Part shown: in pieces, positions 16,391-23,603 of the stretch | How positions within the stretch are numbered: the first letter of the stretch is position 1 | Layout: the number at the start of each line of letters is the position of its first letter | NCBI RefSeq assembly: GCF_009711345.1 | Contig: NZ_SMMA01000051.1 | Location: forward strand, 1-64,000 | DNA from: Pseudovibrio flavus | Lineage (GTDB): Bacteria; Pseudomonadota; Alphaproteobacteria; Rhizobiales; Stappiaceae | Length of the DNA stretch: 64,000 bases | Direction: 5' to 3' | Position numbers and translations under genes: made by a program | The notes under the pieces: generated by a model | What the model saw: only the letters and a program-made list of their open reading frames with translations | Databases searched by the model: none | Told to the model about the DNA's origin: nothing

Positions 16391-17515
16391 ATGGTTTCCC
16401 TTTCAAGTCGTGTGGCGAGCACTTCTGCTGCAGTTGTGTTGTTCTGCTCGACCGTTTTTGCGCAGGAGGCTCCTCGTTCGGCGGATGACTACTTTTTCGT
16501 TCCGCCAACAGTTTCGGGCGAGGCGCAAAAGGCAATTGGCCAGTTCAGCCGTTCCGCACGCAATGCTTTGGTTGCCCCTGAACCGACCGATCTGGCGGGT
16601 TGGAAGGCGCTCAATGAAGCGATGGAACAGCAAACCAACAACAAGCCGCTGTATGCGCAGTACAATCCGTTTATCGAGAAGATTAAGCTGGGCGGTGTGA
16701 GCGCGCTGGATGTGCGCCCGCGTCATTGGAAGGAAAACGGCAAAGTCGTGCTTTATCTGCATGGCGGCGCCTACACAACAGGCTCTGCCAATACCTCTTT
16801 GGTTGGCGCTGTACCGCTGGCCGACAAAAGCGGGCTGCGAGTGATCGTGGTGGATTACACCCTCGCCCCCAAGGCGCGCTGGCCGCAGATCACAGATGAA
16901 GTGATTAACGCCTACCAAGCGGTGCTGGATATGGGCTACGCCCCAGAAGATATTGCGTTTTATGGCGATTCCGCTGGTGGCGGTCTGCTAGGCGGTGCTT
17001 TGCTTAAGGCGCGTGACGCTGGCATGCCAATGCCGGCAGGTGCTGTGTTCTGGTCTCCGTGGTCCGATATTTCTGAGACGGGCGATAGCTACCACACTCT
17101 CAAAGACGCAGAGCCGACCTACACCTATGCGAACGTGCTGGGCAAATCAGCTGCCGCATATGCTGATCCTGTCGATCATGTGAAGCCGTATGTCTCTCCG
17201 GTTTATGGTGACTTCACCAAGGGCTTCCCGAAGAGCTTTATTCAGGTAGGCACCAAGGAGCTGTTCCTTTCCAACGCCGTCCGTCTCTATCAGGCGATGG
17301 ATATTGCAGGCGTTCCGGTGGTGATTGATGTTTACGAGGGTATGCCGCACGTCTTCCAGCTCACCATGCCAGATACGCCGGAGTCCCAGCGGGCTATCGA
17401 GAAGTCTGCACTGTTCTTGAAAGACGCTCTGGGCCTTGAAAGACACGCGACCCCGAAAGCCGCCGCCGCGGTTGCACCGGAACCGCAAGCCAAATCAGAA
17501 CCTCCAAAGAAGTAA
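16391..17515 (+). CDS. Secreted alpha/beta hydrolase of the hormone-sensitive-lipase (HSL/type IV esterase) family
   Basis: 374 aa from the ATG at 16391 (MVSLSSRVASTSAAVVLFCS then TVFAQE, a signal peptide); GGAG lies 7 nt before. The family oxyanion motif LHGGAY and the nucleophile motif FYGDSAGGGLLGG are clear, with a late Asp/Glu segment and the catalytic His in GMPHVFQL. HSL-type enzymes hydrolyse short-chain esters. The C-terminus is Ala/Pro/Lys-rich (KAAAAVAPEPQAKSE), perhaps a periplasmic tether. The frame extends upstream to 16277 but without signal-peptide logic. The substrate is unknown. A strong terminator follows. Confidence 0.9.
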   Translation: MVSLSSRVASTSAAVVLFCSTVFAQEAPRSADDYFFVPPTVSGEAQKAIGQFSRSARNALVAPEPTDLAGWKALNEAMEQQTNNKPLYAQYNPFIEKIKLGGVSALDVRPRHWKENGKVVLYLHGGAYTTGSANTSLVGAVPLADKSGLRVIVVDYTLAPKARWPQITDEVINAYQAVLDMGYAPEDIAFYGDSAGGGLLGGALLKARDAGMPMPAGAVFWSPWSDISETGDSYHTLKDAEPTYTYANVLGKSAAAYADPVDHVKPYVSPVYGDFTKGFPKSFIQVGTKELFLSNAVRLYQAMDIAGVPVVIDVYEGMPHVFQLTMPDTPESQRAIEKSALFLKDALGLERHATPKAAAAVAPEPQAKSEPPKK

Positions 17516-17520
17516 AACAA

Positions 17521-17555
17521 AAAAGCCGGAGGTTCAGCGCCTCCGGCTTTTTCTT
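17521..17555. terminator. Terminator between hydrolase and nrdG (convergent)
   Basis: 12-bp perfect inverted repeat AAAAGCCGGAGG (17521-17532) / CCTCCGGCTTTT (17540-17551), with T-run and A-run on the two sides. It serves both converging genes. Confidence 0.88.
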
Positions 17556-17575
17556 ATTTGAATGAATATAAGTGC

Positions 17576-18070
17576 TTACGCTGCTTGCTGCATGCGGGCG
17601 AAGATGTCCTTCAGCTCCAGAATGCGCTGGTTGGAGCTGCCGCGCCAGACCAGCTTTGCGTCGTGCAGTTCCTGTACGAACTTGCCGTCTACCAGCACGT
17701 CTACATAGGCCAGAACGTCCAGCTGCTGCGAGCTCATTTCTTCCAGCGTATAGCCAGACCATAGCCAGATGTCTTTGGTTGGCGCTTCTGCCTTTGCACG
17801 GCGAACCAGACGGCCCACCGCTTCAATGTTGGAAGGGAAAAGGGGATCGCCGCCAGAAAGGGACAGACCGCGACGACGAATTTTCGTGTCGCACAGATCA
17901 GCAATGATCTGATCTTCCATTTCCTGCGTGAACGGGTGACCGCTTGTCGGTTTCCATGTCGTGGCGTTGTAGCAGCCACGGCATTTGTGCTCGCACCCGG
18001 AAACAAACAAGGTGGCGCGGGTCCCCGGTCCATTGACAACATCAATAGGAATGTAGCGGTGGTAGTTCAT
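17576..18070 (-). CDS. nrdG: Anaerobic ribonucleotide reductase activating protein NrdG
   Basis: 164 aa radical-SAM activase. The cluster-binding motif is Cys26-x3-Cys30-x2-Cys33 (SGCEHKCRGCYN), preceded by VNGPGTRATLFVSG as in E. coli NrdG. GLSLSGGDPLFP matches the GGE-like SAM-binding segment. It uses a 4Fe-4S cluster and S-adenosylmethionine to make the glycyl radical on NrdD. It lies 28 bp behind nrdD in the same direction with AAGGGG before its ATG, so the two form an operon. It is of standard length and complete. Confidence 0.95.
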   Translation of the reverse strand: MNYHRYIPIDVVNGPGTRATLFVSGCEHKCRGCYNATTWKPTSGHPFTQEMEDQIIADLCDTKIRRRGLSLSGGDPLFPSNIEAVGRLVRRAKAEAPTKDIWLWSGYTLEEMSSQQLDVLAYVDVLVDGKFVQELHDAKLVWRGSSNQRILELKDIFARMQQAA

Positions 18071-18098
18071 ACCTTGATCCCCTTTGAAAGCTACCGCA

Positions 18099-20216
18099 TC
18101 ACATATGCTTGACGCGGCGCTTTACTTCTTCCTGCTTACCGAAGTTGAAAGGACGAGCGTCCGGATTGCCCAGATACCCGCAAACGCGGCGGATAACAGA
18201 CACGCGGCCCGGGTTACGGTTGCCACAGCTTGGGCACTCAAAGCCTTTGCTGGTGCAGGTAAACTCGCCGGTGTAGCCACAGTCGTAGCACTCGTCGATT
18301 GGTGTGTTGGTGCCGTAGTAAGGCACGCGGTCGTAGGAGTAATCCCAAACGTCTTCAAGCGCTTCCACGTTGTACTGCATGTTCGGGAATTCGCCGTAGC
18401 AAATGAAACCGCCCGATGCCAGTTCAGGGTATGGCTGCTCGAAATCGATCTTGTGGTACGGGGTCACCTTCTTTTCCACGTCAAGGTGGAAGGAGTTGGT
18501 GTAGTAGCCCTTGTCAGTCACACCATCGACAACACCGTAGGACTTTGCATCCAGCGCGCAGAAGCGCGAGCACAGGTTTTCAGATGGCGTGGAGTAGAGG
18601 GAGAAGCCGTAGCCGGTCTCTTCTTTCCAAGCTGCCACTGCATCCTTCAAACGCTTGACGATTGCCACAGCCTTTGCCTGCAGTTCTTCGCTGTCATAGA
18701 CGTGCTGGTTGCCATATAGCGCGTTGATGGTTTCGTGAATGCCGATATAGCCCAGAGAAATAGACGCGCGGCCATCTTTGAAGATATGCGCAACGTTGTC
18801 GTCTGCTTTCAGGCGAACGCCGCAAGCGCCTTCCATGTAAAGGATAGGGGCAACGCGGGCCTTCACGTTCTGCAGGCGCTCGATGCGGGTGTCCAGCGCA
18901 CGGCGGGACAGCTCAAGACGCTCGTCCAGAAGCTCGAAGAACTTTGCTTCATCACAGCCAGCATCCAGCGCGATACGCGGCAGATTGAGGGAAACAACGC
19001 CGAGGTTGTTACGGCCTTCGTGGATGAACTCGCCCTCTTCCTGATAAGCGTTCAGGAACGAACGGCAGCCCATAGGTGCCTTGAAGGAGCCGGTAACCTC
19101 TACAACGCGGTCATAGTTCAGGATGTCCGGGTACATGCGCTTGGATGCACATTCCAGAGCCATCTGCTTGATGTCGTAGTTCGGGTCGCCCTCTTTGTGG
19201 TTGAGGTCTTTTTTGATGGAGAACACCAGCTTAGGGAAGATGGCGGTCTTCTTGTTAATGCCAAGGCCAGCCATGCGGTTCAACAGAATGGACTTCTGAA
19301 TGAGGCGGGCTTCCCAAGTGGTACCAAGACCAAAACCGAAGGTCACAAACGGGGTCTGGCCGTTTGCGGTGTGCAGGGTGTTTACTTCGTATTCCAGAGA
19401 CTGGAACGCGTCGTAGCATTCTTTTTCAGTACGGTCGCGGGCAAACGCTTCAGGGTCTTTGATCTCCCACTTCTGCGCCACTGCCAGATGCTTCTGGTAG
19501 CTTGAGGTCACATAAGGGGCCAGAACCTCGTCAATGCGGTTGATGGTGGTGCCGCCATAAATGTGGCTTGCGACCTGCGCAATGATCTGAGCGGTAACTG
19601 CAGTTGCGGTGGAGATGGATTTCGGGGTGCCGATCTCCGCATTGCCCATCTTGAAGCCCTTGGTGAGCATTCCTTCAAGGTCAATGAGCATGCAGTTGAA
19701 CATCGGGAAGAACGGCGCGTAGTCAAGATCGTGATAGTGGATCTCGCCGCGTTCGTGAGACTGCGCGATGTCGCGTGGCAGAATGTACTGGGTTGCGTAG
19801 TGCTTTGCGACGATACCGGCCAGCAGGTCGCGCTGGGTCGGAATGACCTTGCCGTCCTTGTTGGCGTTCTCGTTCAGAAGTTCAGCGTTGCTCTGGTCGA
19901 TAAGACCACGGATTTCCGCGTTCAGGCGGCTGCGCTGTTCGCGCACAAGATCACGCTGATGGCGGTATTCAATGTAGGAACGTGCTGCAGGCTTGAACGG
20001 GCCGGACATGAGAATGTCTTCTACCGAGTTCTGCAGTTCGTTGATGTCTACCTCGTCCACGTTCGCAAAACGTGCATGGACCTCGTGTGCCACCTGCTCG
20101 GCATATACTGCATCTAGTCCGTCGCCTTCATGGGCGGACTTCATAACAGCATCGCGAATTCTGGTCAGGTCAAAGGGTACGCGGCATCCGTCGCGCTTGA
20201 TGACTACAGGTTTCAC
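18099..20216 (-). CDS. nrdD: Anaerobic ribonucleoside-triphosphate reductase NrdD
   Basis: 705 aa class III reductase that makes dNTPs without oxygen. The start is taken at GTG 20216 (VKPVVIKRDGCRVPFD), because GGAG sits 8 nt upstream and it aligns with E. coli NrdD; the frame is open a further 18 codons. An ATP-cone domain (residues 1-90) is followed by the barrel, the C-terminal zinc cysteines (CYDCGYTGEFTC...FECPSCG) and the glycyl radical loop RRVCGYLG (Gly about residue 680). Formate is the usual reductant. It is cotranscribed with nrdG. With torECAD elsewhere in the window it indicates true anaerobic growth. Confidence 0.96.
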   Translation of the reverse strand: MKPVVIKRDGCRVPFDLTRIRDAVMKSAHEGDGLDAVYAEQVAHEVHARFANVDEVDINELQNSVEDILMSGPFKPAARSYIEYRHQRDLVREQRSRLNAEIRGLIDQSNAELLNENANKDGKVIPTQRDLLAGIVAKHYATQYILPRDIAQSHERGEIHYHDLDYAPFFPMFNCMLIDLEGMLTKGFKMGNAEIGTPKSISTATAVTAQIIAQVASHIYGGTTINRIDEVLAPYVTSSYQKHLAVAQKWEIKDPEAFARDRTEKECYDAFQSLEYEVNTLHTANGQTPFVTFGFGLGTTWEARLIQKSILLNRMAGLGINKKTAIFPKLVFSIKKDLNHKEGDPNYDIKQMALECASKRMYPDILNYDRVVEVTGSFKAPMGCRSFLNAYQEEGEFIHEGRNNLGVVSLNLPRIALDAGCDEAKFFELLDERLELSRRALDTRIERLQNVKARVAPILYMEGACGVRLKADDNVAHIFKDGRASISLGYIGIHETINALYGNQHVYDSEELQAKAVAIVKRLKDAVAAWKEETGYGFSLYSTPSENLCSRFCALDAKSYGVVDGVTDKGYYTNSFHLDVEKKVTPYHKIDFEQPYPELASGGFICYGEFPNMQYNVEALEDVWDYSYDRVPYYGTNTPIDECYDCGYTGEFTCTSKGFECPSCGNRNPGRVSVIRRVCGYLGNPDARPFNFGKQEEVKRRVKHM

Positions 20217-20620
20217 CGAAAAAGCTCCAAGAAAATGTTGCGTTGAAATTCGGTGGTCCTTTTGTCCCACATGGGTACGCGTTCACAATATGTAGTAGAC
20301 CCTAATAACTCCAAATGCCCCACAAGCCCTAGGTTTTGGTGTCATTTTAATAGTGGATTGGGAGTTTTCCCTAATTTCCTCCAATACAAGGTCTTGACGT
20401 CGGTTTTGGGTGGGAAACTGATTTGATTTGGGGCTAAAGCCTAGGAAACCCCTAGGGAAATTAAACTTCGAGTTAACACTCTGTAAAGTTTGCTTAGAGG
20501 CCCTGTAAAATACTAGATATTGATTTGCTTGGTGGTTCTACCGATTCAATCCTGCGTTTTGCAGTACGTCCTGTCGCACCCACTAAATATAGTGGCGCGT
20601 GTTGTGCAGCACAAAAAGAA
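20217..20620 (-). promoter_or_regulatory. nrdD upstream region with three CCTAGG palindromes
   Basis: About 400 bp with no gene. CCTAGG occurs three times (20328-20333, 20440-20445, 20451-20456), each within a larger CCCTAGG-like context, and CCCTAAT twice (20300-20306 and 20369-20375). CTAG-bearing hexamers are rare, so this clustering suggests protein sites. CACAATATGTAGT (20284-20296) vaguely resembles one NrdR box but no properly spaced partner is seen, and no FNR box (TTGAT-N4-ATCAA) is found. Confidence 0.4.
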
Positions 20621-20646
20621 GCCCGCAAGGCCAAAGACCTGCGGGC
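20613..20646 (-). terminator. Terminator after DMT transporter gene
   Basis: On the minus strand GCCCGCAGG pairs with CCTTGCGGGC (GCCCGCA 20621-20627, TGCGGGC 20640-20646), then CTTCTTTTTG follows. It ends the 20726-21631 transcript. Confidence 0.75.
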
Positions 20647-20725
20647 GTGTAATTGAATAGCTTAAACTGTATGTGCGCTATCCTGTGCCCTAATGGAAGG
20701 CAAAGAGCGCGCACGTTGCTATTTC

Positions 20726-21631
20726 CTATTTCTGCTCCCGCTTCTTCAGCGCTTCACGGCGCAACATATAGAGGGATGAGGCAACGATGATCACAGCGCC
20801 GATAACGGTGTAGCCATCAGGGATCTCACCAAACAGGATGAAGCCGAGAATGGCTGCATAGACGATCTTGGTATACTCGATTGTGCCGATAACACTCGCT
20901 TCACCTTTTCGCAGCGCCTTGATGCCAACCCATTGGCCAGCGGTTGCGATGATGCCCATGCCAAGCAGCAGCATCAGGCCGTAAAGGTCTGGCGTTTGCC
21001 AAAGCCAGAAGAGCGGGATGCCGGAAAGCAGCGCTGTAAAGCTGGCTTGGTAGACCAGCATAGTGGCGGTTGTTTCTGTTTTGGTGAGTTTGCGAACGCA
21101 GATAACGGCGACACCTGCTCCTAGCGCTCCCAGTATTGGGATAAGAGTGGCCATATCAAAAAGCCCGTCGGTTCCCGGCCGCATGGCGATAATCACGCCA
21201 ATAAAGCCGAAGAGGATGGCGGTTAGTCTGTGTTTGCCAACCTGCTCTCCAAGAAAGACCATCGCAAACAAAGCCACGAAGAAGACCTGCGAGAACCCAA
21301 GCGTTGTTGCTGCCGTTAGCGGGAGAACTGCAACGGCCCATATACCGCAGGAAAGAGCAGTGAACGCCCCAAGCATACGCAAGGCATGGGTGATTGGGCG
21401 CTTTGTCTTTAGGCTTTGCGGAAAGCTGCGGGAAATGGCCGGAAGCGTGGAGGCAAGCACCACCAATTGCCGGAAAAACAGGATCTGCAATACGTGATAC
21501 TCGCTCACCGCTAGTTTGGCGAGTGCAGCGGTTACCGCAAAAAGCGCGGTGGCAAGGAGCGCCCACAAGACGCCCTGAATGTTCTCCGGCACATACTTAC
21601 CGGTTTCCCCTATTGGAACGGGCGCAGACAT
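20726..21631 (-). CDS. DMT-superfamily EamA-domain transporter
   Basis: 301 aa with ten membrane helices in two EamA repeats of about 130 residues each (LWALLATALFAVTAALAKLA opening the first; GAGVAVICVRKLTKTETTAT opening the second). Members export amino acids, metabolites or drugs, and the substrate is not predictable. The tail is basic (RREALKKREQK), cytoplasmic. It is divergent from a ribbon-helix-helix gene at 21717, with a perfect 22-bp palindrome in between, so it is probably repressed by that small protein. A second, different DMT gene is at 40800. Confidence 0.88.
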   Translation of the reverse strand: MSAPVPIGETGKYVPENIQGVLWALLATALFAVTAALAKLAVSEYHVLQILFFRQLVVLASTLPAISRSFPQSLKTKRPITHALRMLGAFTALSCGIWAVAVLPLTAATTLGFSQVFFVALFAMVFLGEQVGKHRLTAILFGFIGVIIAMRPGTDGLFDMATLIPILGALGAGVAVICVRKLTKTETTATMLVYQASFTALLSGIPLFWLWQTPDLYGLMLLLGMGIIATAGQWVGIKALRKGEASVIGTIEYTKIVYAAILGFILFGEIPDGYTVIGAVIIVASSLYMLRREALKKREQK

Positions 21632-21657
21632 TGGCTATACCTTGAAAATGTTATATT

Positions 21658-21679
21658 GGTAACTTGGTACCAAGTTACC
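21658..21679. promoter_or_regulatory. Perfect 22-bp palindromic operator
   Basis: Two exact inverted 11-mers meet without spacer: GGTAACTTGGT (21658-21668) and ACCAAGTTACC (21669-21679). It is placed 27 bp upstream of the eamA start and 38 bp upstream of the RHH start. A palindrome this long and perfect, in a divergent promoter, is almost certainly a protein binding site. Autoregulation by the adjacent RHH protein is the simplest reading. Confidence 0.8.
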
Positions 21680-21716
21680 GGAAAATGTAAAGACACTTTT
21701 GTCGTGAGGATTTGGA

Positions 21717-21968
21717 ATGGCAAAAAAGAAGGTTGAGCGCGTACAAACTGGCGTTCGTATCGAGAAGCGTATTTTGCAGGTACTCAAAGCTATTGCTGCC
21801 AAGCACGACATGACACTGGGCGATCTGCTGGAAGGCATTCTGCTGCATAACTTTGAAGGCAAATCACTGTTTGAAGAAGATAGCCTGAAATTCATCCGCC
21901 AGATGTGTGATGCCTATGGGCTGGATCTGACCGCAGCAGACTCTCACAAGCTGACAGAAGACGAGTGA
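21717..21968 (+). CDS. Small ribbon-helix-helix-like DNA-binding protein
   Basis: 83 aa. A short basic N-terminal strand (KKKVERVQTGVRIEKRI) is followed by two helices (LQVLKAIAAKHDMTLGDLLE, then GILLHNF), the MetJ/Arc RHH layout; the C-terminal 30 residues form another helix. No toxin partner is adjacent, so it is not evidently an antitoxin. The layout beside a DMT exporter with a palindromic operator suggests a dedicated repressor of that exporter. GTGAGG lies 8-9 nt before the ATG at 21717. The fold call is good; the role is inferred. Confidence 0.75.
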   Translation: MAKKKVERVQTGVRIEKRILQVLKAIAAKHDMTLGDLLEGILLHNFEGKSLFEEDSLKFIRQMCDAYGLDLTAADSHKLTEDE

Positions 21969-22092
21969 GCCAAAAGTGGGCCGTGGCCTTGGGGTGCGCG
22001 CGGGCCTGCGCGCGCAGGTGGCCGATAATTAGATGGGGCGGTTAATGTTATGAAAAGTCTAAGGAATTTGTTTTTGGGTGAGGCGCGGCCGA

Positions 22093-22166
22093 GCGTTACA
22101 TGCGCATGGCTTTAGCGGCTGGCTTTTAGTGGTTTTGTCGGCGGCGTAGCCGCAGGCGTTACATGC
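22093..22166 (+). repeat. Direct repeat GCGTTACATGC
   Basis: Two identical 11-mers, at 22093-22103 and 22156-22166, 63 bp apart, in the non-coding stretch that leads to the hairpin array. Short spaced repeats of this kind can be iteron-like sites, but two copies are too few to claim an origin. Confidence 0.45.
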
Positions 22167-22208
22167 TTGTAGCACTAGGTTTCATTTCACAGTGTCAGGG
22201 TAACAGCT

Positions 22209-22436
22209 CAGCATGGGAGGGATACATACGCCCCTGCAACCGTTGGTGATGCTGTTCTTGTGGTGAGTAGCTTACGAACTCGCAGCTCCCTCTTATTTGA
22301 GGGGAACTATTGCGAGCCGTAGACTGCCTTTCACTTTGCTAACCCCTTCAACGCCGAAGTCGGGCTTAGCAAATTGTGTTGCGTTCAGTTGATGGTTTCG
22401 CATGCCCTGCGATGACAACTGAGCTATTAGGCAGTT
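22209..22436. ncRNA. Array of strong hairpins: putative structured RNA or single-strand DNA element
   Basis: No coding frame. Four hairpins follow each other. H0: CAGCAT (22209-22214)/ATGCTG (22249-22254). H1: TACG, CTCGCA, CCCTC (22273-22292) paired with GAGGG, TGCGAG, CGTA (22299-22321). H2: TTTGCTAA-CCC-CTTC (22335-22349) with GAAG-GGG-TTAGCAAA (22356-22373). H3: TCAGTTG...TCGCA (22385-22402) with TGCGA...CAACTGA (22408-22422). A possible alternative stem AACTG (22417-22421)/CAGTT (22432-22436) followed by TTAT would compete with H3. The array lies between the RHH gene and the TraK-like gene, directly after the traK stop. Strand, if transcribed, is unknown. Confidence 0.5.
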
Positions 22437-22441
22437 TTATA

Positions 22442-22723
22442 TTATGTTGTAGTAGTTTGCGGGCGGTTCGTTCCGCGAAGGTTCGCCCGTTTTACGTGTA
22501 GGGTGAATGTTTCGTAGCAACACGAAAGCTTGCCCTTAGCTATCAAGTGCTCCCATATAATTTTCATGGAATAGCCAGCCTGTAAGGCCTGCTGTATGTC
22601 TTCTTTGTTAGCGTTGAAGGCTACCAGATGCTCGTTTTTAATCTTTTTACGTTTCTGGGTTTCGCTTTGAGCCCACTCGCTAATCTCTGTCAGAAAATCT
22701 GAGTTGTCTTCTTCTTTGCCCAT
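22442..22723 (-). CDS. TraK-like oriT-binding relaxosome protein (orphan)
   Basis: 93 aa. FLTEISEWAQSE, HLVAFNANKEDIQQALQAGY, SMKIIWEHLIAKGKLSCCYE and TFTLHVKRANL run parallel, as I recall it, to TraK of IncP plasmid RP4 (EELAEWV..., VAFLAVKSDVQ-AL-AGYAMKTIWEHM, YETFTQHVKR), an accessory protein that wraps oriT DNA during conjugation. The fit includes the unusual IWEH and YETFT-HVKR motifs, so homology is strong. The protein is shorter at the C-terminus than RP4 TraK. No traI relaxase, traJ or mating genes are in the window, so it is an orphan, perhaps from a mobilisable element remnant. There is no good ribosome site. Confidence 0.75.
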   Translation of the reverse strand: MGKEEDNSDFLTEISEWAQSETQKRKKIKNEHLVAFNANKEDIQQALQAGYSMKIIWEHLIAKGKLSCCYETFTLHVKRANLRGTNRPQTTTT

Positions 22724-23240
22724 CAGGTTAAGCTTTATTTGACGGAGTCTATACTTTTTTATTGTAGGTATTAGCAGCGTATATTCAGGAATCGTTACAC
22801 AATTTCGTAGTGTTACTATGTTATTAAAATGATATTGTCTACAACTATTATCCTCTATGTAGATGATTATATAAGTATTAGAACTTTTGAAAGAATTGCG
22901 GAATATTGAAGATAATTGAGCCCATTTTGATGGGAATTTACTTCCTATTGCTAAAAACTTTCAGCATCACCGAATAGTGGCGTAAATGTGTCGGAAATGC
23001 GGCGAAATTATCCGCTTGTTCACGAGTATCTATCCACAGTTGAGTTTATCGCAGGTGGGTAAATTGCTCATTGAGAGAAGTTGGTGAACGTTATCCAACC
23101 ATCAAAGCGCTAGAACCTGCTATTGCCAAGACGTTAAGCGACCTATGTAAAATCGCGAGGCTATCCTCACCGCAAATTGAGGTTTCTTCCGTAACTTAAA
23201 AGCACCACCTAAGTGTAACGCTGGTTACGAGGACCATCAG
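22724..23240. other. AT-rich non-coding stretch upstream of TraK-like gene, with degenerate coding remnants
   Basis: 517 bp. The first 200 bp are strongly AT-rich, as oriT regions beside traK often are; a TATCCTC (22849-22855) and another TATCCTC (23162-23168) recall the IncP nic core YATCCTG but differ in the last base. From about 22970 to 23199, pieces of three frames read like protein (RRNYPLVHEYLSTVEFIAGG, then GERYPTIKALEPAIAKTLSD LCKIA), each ended by stops. The last piece faintly recalls the C-terminus of P27-type phage terminase small subunits. I regard it as a decayed gene. Confidence 0.35.
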
Positions 23241-23600
23241 TTGTCTATGACACCCGTAGAAGCCCACGAAGCGGCGATAAAACATCTTCCCTTTTTTGTT
23301 TCAGGGCCGCACCAAACGGACGTTCTGTTTAACGTCACCGTCGGCTTTCTGGTGCTGGCTATTCTACTGGTCGGCGTTTTCTATTTCTCGTTGCATGCCA
23401 TTCCGGAAAAAATGGCTCACGGCTACGACAGTCGCCAGTTACAGGTGGTCGCGATTTTGTCTTTGATCGCACTGTTTACTCATAACAATTACTTCTGGAT
23501 TGCCGCGCTATTGTTGGCCGCCATTCGCTTCCCAGACTTTCTTGCGCCGCTCGAGTCCATTGCTCGCTCGCTTAAAAACCTGCGGAAATGGGAGAACTAA
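23241..23600 (+). CDS. Small two/three-helix membrane protein of HlyD-type operon
   Basis: 119 aa with membrane helices at about 30-50 (VTVGFLVLAILLVGVFYFSL), 66-80 and 82-95 (YFWIAALLLAAIRFPDFLAP), and a basic end. No named family is certain; small inner-membrane proteins of this kind (YiaW/DUF3302-like) stand before YibH/YiaV-type HlyD genes. The TTG at 23241 has GAGG 8 nt upstream, better spaced than the ATG at 23247, so TTG is taken. The stop is 3 nt before the ATG of the HlyD gene, so the two are translationally close and likely act together at the inner membrane. Confidence 0.72.
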   Translation: MSMTPVEAHEAAIKHLPFFVSGPHQTDVLFNVTVGFLVLAILLVGVFYFSLHAIPEKMAHGYDSRQLQVVAILSLIALFTHNNYFWIAALLLAAIRFPDFLAPLESIARSLKNLRKWEN

Positions 23601-23603
23601 TAG

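Noticed and set aside
20284-20296. NrdR-box-like CACAATATGTAGT upstream of nrdD
   Set aside because: NrdR sites come as two boxes about 31 bp apart; no partner is found, so the match is too weak.
21717-21968. RHH gene as antitoxin of a toxin-antitoxin pair
   Set aside because: No small toxin frame follows or precedes it; the next DNA is non-coding.
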